Below, piece by piece: positions 5,338 through 8,806 of a stretch of 8,806 bases of DNA. Location: assembly GCA_017999195.1 (NCBI GenBank), contig JAGOBP010000131.1, positions 1 to 8,806 on the forward strand. The letters are read 5' to 3'. The DNA is from Thermoflexales bacterium (lineage in GTDB: Bacteria; Chloroflexota; Anaerolineae; Fen-1058). The position numbers and the translations under genes were made by a program. Position 1 is the first letter of the stretch. Every line of letters starts with the position of its first letter. Below the pieces are notes generated by a model. That model saw nothing but the letters and a program-made list of their open reading frames with translations. It ran no database searches and had not been told where the DNA came from.

Positions 5338-6281
5338 GCACTATGCCGTGTGAATTGTGCATTGATGAAATTGGGCTGCCCGCGCACAAAATCGCGCGCC
5401 GACATGGCCTTGCGGCCCGCCAGTTGAATCTCGATCAGTTCGAGCACGCCGTCGCCCGTCACCACCCCGATCGCGCCATCGGCCAATCGGATCACGGTTC
5501 CCTGATCCCTAATCCCTGATTCCTGATCCCTAATCCCCGTTTTCAACACCTTCACCAACTGCCCATTCCACTCGGTAAACGCGCCCGGCCACGGCATGTA
5601 GGCCCGCACGGCGCGATCGATCTCAATCGCCGAGCGCGTCCAATCGATTTGCGCGTCGGACTTGTTGATCTTGGGGCTGTAGGTGACACCATCCGCTGGT
5701 TGGGCTAGCGGCTTGATCGAACCGTTCAAATAACCGGGCAGCGTGTCGATGAGCAACTGTGCGCCGAGGTGCGACATGCGTTCGCCCAATGAAAGCGTTG
5801 TGTCATCCGATCGGATCGGTTCGCGCCCGACGGACAACATCGGGCCGGTGTCCATGCCCGCGTCCATCTGCATGATGGTGATGCCGGTCTCCGCATCGCC
5901 CGCCAGAATCGCCGCCGCGATGGGCGCGGCCCCGCGATGCCGCGGCAAGATCGAGCCGTGCACGTTGACGCAGCCGAAGCGCGGAATATCCAGCACGGCC
6001 TGCGGCAAAATCAGGCCATAGGCGGCCACGACGATCACATCGGGTTGCAGGGCGCGCAGGTGTTCAATCGCGGCGGGGTCTTTGCGAAACGAACGCGGCT
6101 GATAGATCGCTAGGTGGTGTGCGGCCGCCCACTGTGCAACGGGCACAGCGGTGAGGGTCTTGCCGCGTCCGGCGGGCTTATCCGGTTGCGTGTAAACGGC
6201 CAGCACGGGGTAGGCGTGCATTAAGGCGTCTAATGTCGGGACCGCGAATTGCGGTGAACCCATGAAGATTACGTTAGTCAT
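5334..6281 (-). CDS. fmt: methionyl-tRNA formyltransferase
   Basis: A 315-residue enzyme that formylates initiator Met-tRNA using 10-formyltetrahydrofolate, the first step of bacterial translation initiation. The N-terminal Rossmann-like domain starts MTNVIFMGSPQFAVPTL. The formyl-transfer residues correspond to N106, H108 (in VNVHGS) and D144 (in DAGMDTG). ILPRHRGAAPI (111-121) is the folate-site loop. The C-terminal tRNA-binding domain follows, with KSDAQIDW, MPWPGAFTEW and a closing KAMSARDF. ATG at 6281 gives normal family length; extending to an in-frame TTG at 6356 would only add residues encoded by repeat DNA. No clear ribosome-binding site is seen. Oddly, residues 249-262 are encoded by six tandem 7-base repeats, giving GIRDQES followed by GIRDQGT; this falls in a variable surface loop of the C-terminal domain. 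The usual partner def is not adjacent in this window. Confidence 0.95.
   Translation of the reverse strand: MTNVIFMGSPQFAVPTLDALMHAYPVLAVYTQPDKPAGRGKTLTAVPVAQWAAAHHLAIYQPRSFRKDPAAIEHLRALQPDVIVVAAYGLILPQAVLDIPRFGCVNVHGSILPRHRGAAPIAAAILAGDAETGITIMQMDAGMDTGPMLSVGREPIRSDDTTLSLGERMSHLGAQLLIDTLPGYLNGSIKPLAQPADGVTYSPKINKSDAQIDWTRSAIEIDRAVRAYMPWPGAFTEWNGQLVKVLKTGIRDQESGIRDQGTVIRLADGAIGVVTGDGVLELIEIQLAGRKAMSARDFVRGQPNFINAQFTRHSA
5496..5537. repeat. in-frame heptanucleotide repeat inside fmt (6 x 7 bases)
   Basis: Plus-strand units follow the consensus TRATCCC: TGATCCC (5503-5509), TAATCCC (5510-5516), TGATTCC (5517-5523), TGATCCC (5524-5530), TAATCCC (5531-5537). A diverged sixth unit, GGTTCCC, sits at 5496-5502. 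The 42 bases coincide exactly with codons 249-262 of fmt. Because 21 is the lowest common multiple of 3 and 7, the product is a tandem 7-residue peptide repeat. Confidence 0.85.
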
Positions 6282-6300
6282 AGCGTGGGCGGGTGGAGTC

Positions 6301-6391
6301 GTGAGAGAGTGAGATAGTTGTACTGCGTAAAGCGTAATGCGTAACCGATTCACCAATTACCAATCGACTGATCACCAGTTGACCAATCCCC
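6301..6391. repeat. 13-unit degenerate 7-base-period array between the peptidase gene and fmt
   Basis: The 112-base gap between the peptidase stop and the fmt start is almost filled by heptads in one register. Clear neighbouring pairs are GTGAGAG then AGTGAGA (6301-6314), AAAGCGT then AATGCGT (6329-6342) and TCACCAA then TTACCAA (6350-6363); AATCCCC is at 6385-6391. Similarity is highest between adjacent units and drifts along the array. No convincing promoter for fmt was seen in it on the minus strand. Confidence 0.7.
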
Positions 6392-6393
6392 CA

Positions 6394-7596
6394 TCAACTT
6401 CGCTTACGGCTTGTCAGCATGACGATCAATGGAGCACTAACGACGACCAAAATAATCAGCCACGGGCCAAAGCCTTTGGCTAAAGTAGACGCGCCGTTGT
6501 CCGGGCTGAGAGACGCGCGCCACTTCAATTCCAGGCCGGTCAGGGTGGTGTTGAGACCGCGCTCCACGCCACCCGCGCACGACGCGCCATCGCGATAGGC
6601 GGCCAATAGCGCCTGAATGCCGGTGCTGCCATAAGCATCCACAATCTGTTGCACCACGCCCCGGCTCTGCGCATAAGCCGCCAACACTTCCGTGGCGTCG
6701 ATGGGCAGCGCGCCACATAACGCCTCCAGCGACGGGACTTGCCCCGCCTCCAGGGCTTTCTGCAATGCCACCGCCTGCGCCGGATTGGGTTCGGCTTCGT
6801 TCAACGTCGCCAGCCCTTCGTCCAGCCACGCGGGCACGGCGTCATAGCGCGGATAAGCCGCCAGATACATCATCAGATGCGTCAACTCATGCGGCAGATC
6901 GCGCCGCAGTTGCAGATCGGCTTCCGGGCCGGGCGGCACGGCGATGAGCACCACGCCCAACTCTGGCCGCGCCTGCCCGCCCAACCAATCGCGCCCGGCC
7001 AACTCGATCGCGCTGCGCAGATCATCGAGCGCGGCGTAAATGTACACGTCCAACTTGTCGGGCGACTTGGTGCCCAACTGCTGTTCAAGGCGCGGCAGCG
7101 TATCGGCCACCCATTTGGCCGCGGAAGTGCTCAACGCGGAATCGCCTTGATACCAGTAGATGCGCGCGTGGCCTTCATCCAGCAACTGCCACACAAAGCG
7201 ATTGTCGATGTATTTGAAGGTGCGCAGTTCCGACTGCTGCCGGTTGCCGGCGACATCGACGACTTCCCACCAGTAGGTGATGATGCTGAAGGCGGCCGGC
7301 CGGGCGACCGCAAACTCGATCGTGGCCGCGAGATCGACCTCGGTGGCCGCCGCAAATTCATCGGCGGGTTGGCTGACCGGCAGAGCGCTGCCCGTTTGAT
7401 AATACACCGTGGCTTGCGTGATCGAGATCGAACCGGAAGCACGTGCCGAGAAGGCCAGCCATTCGGCAAATTGATACTGCGGTTCGGAAAACTCAAACGT
7501 GATCGGTTCGGCGTGCAACCGATCGGCCAGCGACCGCTCGACGGCGATCAGCGACACCAGGGTAATCAGCAGCGGCAGCAATAGACGGCGTATCAT
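6394..7596 (-). CDS. membrane-anchored extracellular zinc metallopeptidase (HExxH, peptidase MA-like)
   Basis: A 400-residue exported protein. Residues 1-20 form a signal peptide or anchor (MIRRLLLPLLITLVSLIAV). Residues 30-130 look like a beta-rich domain (VYYQTG, ITYWWEVVDVAGN). The gluzincin catalytic domain follows from about 140-360, with zinc motif HELTH (H236, E237, H240) and a third ligand candidate E260 in PAWLDEGLA, 20 residues on. This spacing fits the peptidase-MA-like group of M1-related gluzincins. Two cysteines, C294 and C340, may pair. A transmembrane helix at about 376-395 followed by the basic tail TSRKRS predicts a C-terminal anchor with the enzyme outside the cell. Target proteins are unknown. 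The ATG overlaps the transporter stop in ATGA, a sign of translational coupling. The TGA stop abuts the heptad-repeat gap. Confidence 0.85.
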   Translation of the reverse strand: MIRRLLLPLLITLVSLIAVERSLADRLHAEPITFEFSEPQYQFAEWLAFSARASGSISITQATVYYQTGSALPVSQPADEFAAATEVDLAATIEFAVARPAAFSIITYWWEVVDVAGNRQQSELRTFKYIDNRFVWQLLDEGHARIYWYQGDSALSTSAAKWVADTLPRLEQQLGTKSPDKLDVYIYAALDDLRSAIELAGRDWLGGQARPELGVVLIAVPPGPEADLQLRRDLPHELTHLMMYLAAYPRYDAVPAWLDEGLATLNEAEPNPAQAVALQKALEAGQVPSLEALCGALPIDATEVLAAYAQSRGVVQQIVDAYGSTGIQALLAAYRDGASCAGGVERGLNTTLTGLELKWRASLSPDNGASTLAKGFGPWLIILVVVSAPLIVMLTSRKRS

Positions 7597-8522
7597 GAAT
7601 TTTGAAGTAGGGCGATGATGATCGTCAGCGTGATCGGGCTGAGTAAGGTTGAGATAACGACCGTGCCGGTGACGAGTTTGGGTTCGGCATTGAATTCAGT
7701 TGCGAGCAAGGTATTGATCACGGCGGCGGGCATGCTGGCTTCCAGAATGGCGGCCTGTCGCGCCGACCCGCTCAAGCCGATGACGCCTGCCAGTCCAAAG
7801 GCCATCAGGGGTGCGACCAGCAAACTGAGCACGCTGCCCACCAGGGCGGGCCGTCGATATTGGCCGACCGATACGCCGGACAACTGCATGCCCAACAACA
7901 GCAGCATCAACGGGATGGTGGCTTGCGCCGGAAAGTTGATGCCTTCCAGAATGGGTTCGGGCACTTGCCAGCCGGTGGCCCGAATGATGAGCACGACCAC
8001 CAGAACATAGACGTGCGGCAGTCCGGCCAGTTGCCGCAACGTGCCGCGCCAGCCGCCTTTGAAGCCGGTGGCGATGAGCACGCCTACAGTGTAAACCAAA
8101 ACACTGCTGGTGACAAAATAGATGATGGCGCGGGCTTCGGCTTCTGCGCCAAAGGCCAGGCGATTGACGCCCAGACCGTAGTTGCCCGCATTGACGAAGG
8201 TCACGGCCAGCACAAAACCGGCCACCTGACGCGCGTCAAAATGCATCAAGCGCGCTGCGCCAAAAGCCAGCACACCCATCACGATGGTCAAGCCGACGAC
8301 AAAGGCAGCGATCTGAATAACCTCGCCGCCTTCGACATTGGATTTGATGAGCGATGAAAAGACCAGGCTGGGACTGAGGACGTAAAACGTCAGTTTGGAT
8401 AAGATGCGAATATCCGGGTGCGTCCTGCGCGCAAACAACCACCCCAGGCCGATGACCACAAAAATCGGCAGAATGTCCTGAACCAGAATGGCGAGCAGGA
8501 TGCTCACGAGCGAGCCGCTCAA
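7593..8522 (-). CDS. AEC (auxin efflux carrier) family transporter
   Basis: A 309-residue integral membrane protein of the AEC family, bacterial members of which export or import organic acids and related small solutes; substrate here is unknown. About ten hydrophobic segments are visible, arranged as two inverted halves. The conserved first-half crossover is NAGNYGLGV (about residues 112-120) and the second-half counterpart is ASMPAAVINTLLATEF (about 262-277). Length is typical. The longest in-frame start is TTG at 8520-8522, overlapping the HEAT gene stop as TTGA; a GTG at 8505-8507 is an alternative that still keeps the first helix. No in-frame ATG exists near the N-terminus, so the true start is uncertain by five codons. 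It is coupled downstream to the metallopeptidase by another 4-base overlap. Confidence 0.88.
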   Translation of the reverse strand: MSGSLVSILLAILVQDILPIFVVIGLGWLFARRTHPDIRILSKLTFYVLSPSLVFSSLIKSNVEGGEVIQIAAFVVGLTIVMGVLAFGAARLMHFDARQVAGFVLAVTFVNAGNYGLGVNRLAFGAEAEARAIIYFVTSSVLVYTVGVLIATGFKGGWRGTLRQLAGLPHVYVLVVVLIIRATGWQVPEPILEGINFPAQATIPLMLLLLGMQLSGVSVGQYRRPALVGSVLSLLVAPLMAFGLAGVIGLSGSARQAAILEASMPAAVINTLLATEFNAEPKLVTGTVVISTLLSPITLTIIIALLQNS

Positions 8523-8806
8523 GCGTCTTCGTCGTCGTCAGGATCCTGATCGAGCACCCACTCGTCTTCGTCGTCATCCTCGAAATCCATCAACGTGAAG
8601 TCGAGGTTGTTGCCCTTGAATTCCAGTTCGTCCAGGGCGGCTTCGGCGTCTTCGTGCAGATGTTCGGCGTCGCTGAGCAGCACGGCTTGCAGCAGTTGAC
8701 GCGCCTTGTCGCCGCCGATTTGGCCCAATGACCACACAGCCGCTTGCTGCACATTCTCGTCCACATCGTCCAGCAGTTCGGCCAGGCGGCGCACGGCGGG
8801 CGTGTA
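8519..8806 (-). CDS. HEAT-repeat protein with acidic C-terminal tail (partial)
   Basis: The gene enters from beyond the right edge; 95 codons and the stop are present, without interruption to base 8806. The visible part begins YTPAVRRLAELLDDV and shows one clear HEAT-type helical pair, VDENVQQAAVWSLGQIGG then KARQLLQAVLLSD. A further helix (HLHEDAEAALDELEF) follows. Such repeats form a curved solenoid for protein-protein contacts. The last 25 or so residues are strongly acidic (runs such as EDDDEDEW and DDDEDA), probably disordered. Nothing catalytic is visible. Its TGA overlaps the transporter start, placing it first of at least three coupled genes. The GTG at 8792-8794 is not taken as the start because the frame is open above it and continues the same repeat. 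Confidence 0.75.
   Translation of the reverse strand, partial: YTPAVRRLAELLDDVDENVQQAAVWSLGQIGGDKARQLLQAVLLSDAEHLHEDAEAALDELEFKGNNLDFTLMDFEDDDEDEWVLDQDPDDDEDA

Noticed and set aside
4770..5537. Telomere-like GGGATTA / TTAGGG sequence
   Set aside because: Units are few, degenerate and internal to bacterial genes; they fit a heptad repeat, and the resemblance to 6-base telomere repeats is chance.
6282..6356. N-terminal extension of Fmt by 25 codons
   Set aside because: The start would be TTG and the added residues are encoded by heptad-repeat DNA; the family begins at the MTNVIFMGSP segment.
4722..6391. CRISPR array
   Set aside because: Units are 7 bases long and contiguous with no spacers, and no cas gene is present.
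6739..7584. Long open frame (281 codons) on the plus strand
   Set aside because: It is antisense to the metallopeptidase gene, which has a signal peptide, HELTH motif and anchor. The plus-strand product is rich in R, Q and H with no domain, typical of GC-rich antisense shadow.

Overview
The window is GC-rich and almost fully coding. It reads as chromosome from a Chloroflexota-type bacterium, possibly Anaerolineae-like. The taxonomic hint comes from two secreted or membrane-anchored proteins. One has an N-terminal 'NLLINPGFE' jelly-roll-like domain and a C-terminal tail 'VYLPISMRN', a tail I associate from memory with Chloroflexota exoproteins. No rRNA, tRNA, CRISPR array, transposase or phage gene is visible, and the taxonomic call is an inference.

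Left part, plus strand: the 3' end of an isoprenylcysteine-methyltransferase-like gene ends at 130 and is followed by a hairpin. A good sigma70-type promoter (157-185) overlaps a perfect 8-bp inverted repeat (183-205) just before an NrtR-type Nudix/winged-helix regulator (220-891). One base later comes a secreted multidomain protein (893-2338), apparently co-transcribed with the regulator. A short convergent gap with GC-rich hairpins follows.

Right part, minus strand, in transcription order from the right edge: a HEAT-repeat protein with an acidic tail (enters from beyond 8806), an AEC-family transporter and a membrane-anchored HExxH peptidase. These three are joined by 4-base stop/start overlaps. 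Then come methionyl-tRNA formyltransferase (fmt), a DJ-1/PfpI protein, a ketopantoate-reductase-family enzyme, an SCP2 sterol-carrier-like protein with its own strong promoter, and a short-chain dehydrogenase. Three annotated starts need care: for SCP2, DJ-1 and fmt the supported start lies downstream of the longest possible ORF start.

The most unusual feature is at DNA level. Four sites (4722-4779, 5310-5337, 5496-5537, 6301-6391) carry degenerate tandem repeats with a strict 7-base period. Three lie between genes, and two of those supply the stop codon of the neighbouring gene. The fourth lies inside fmt as exactly 42 bases (6 x 7), preserving the frame and adding 14 residues. They resemble in style the heptanucleotide STRR repeats known from cyanobacteria. 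Separately, the palindrome CGATCG occurs at least 19 times by hand count, against about 3 expected, recalling the cyanobacterial HIP1 element.
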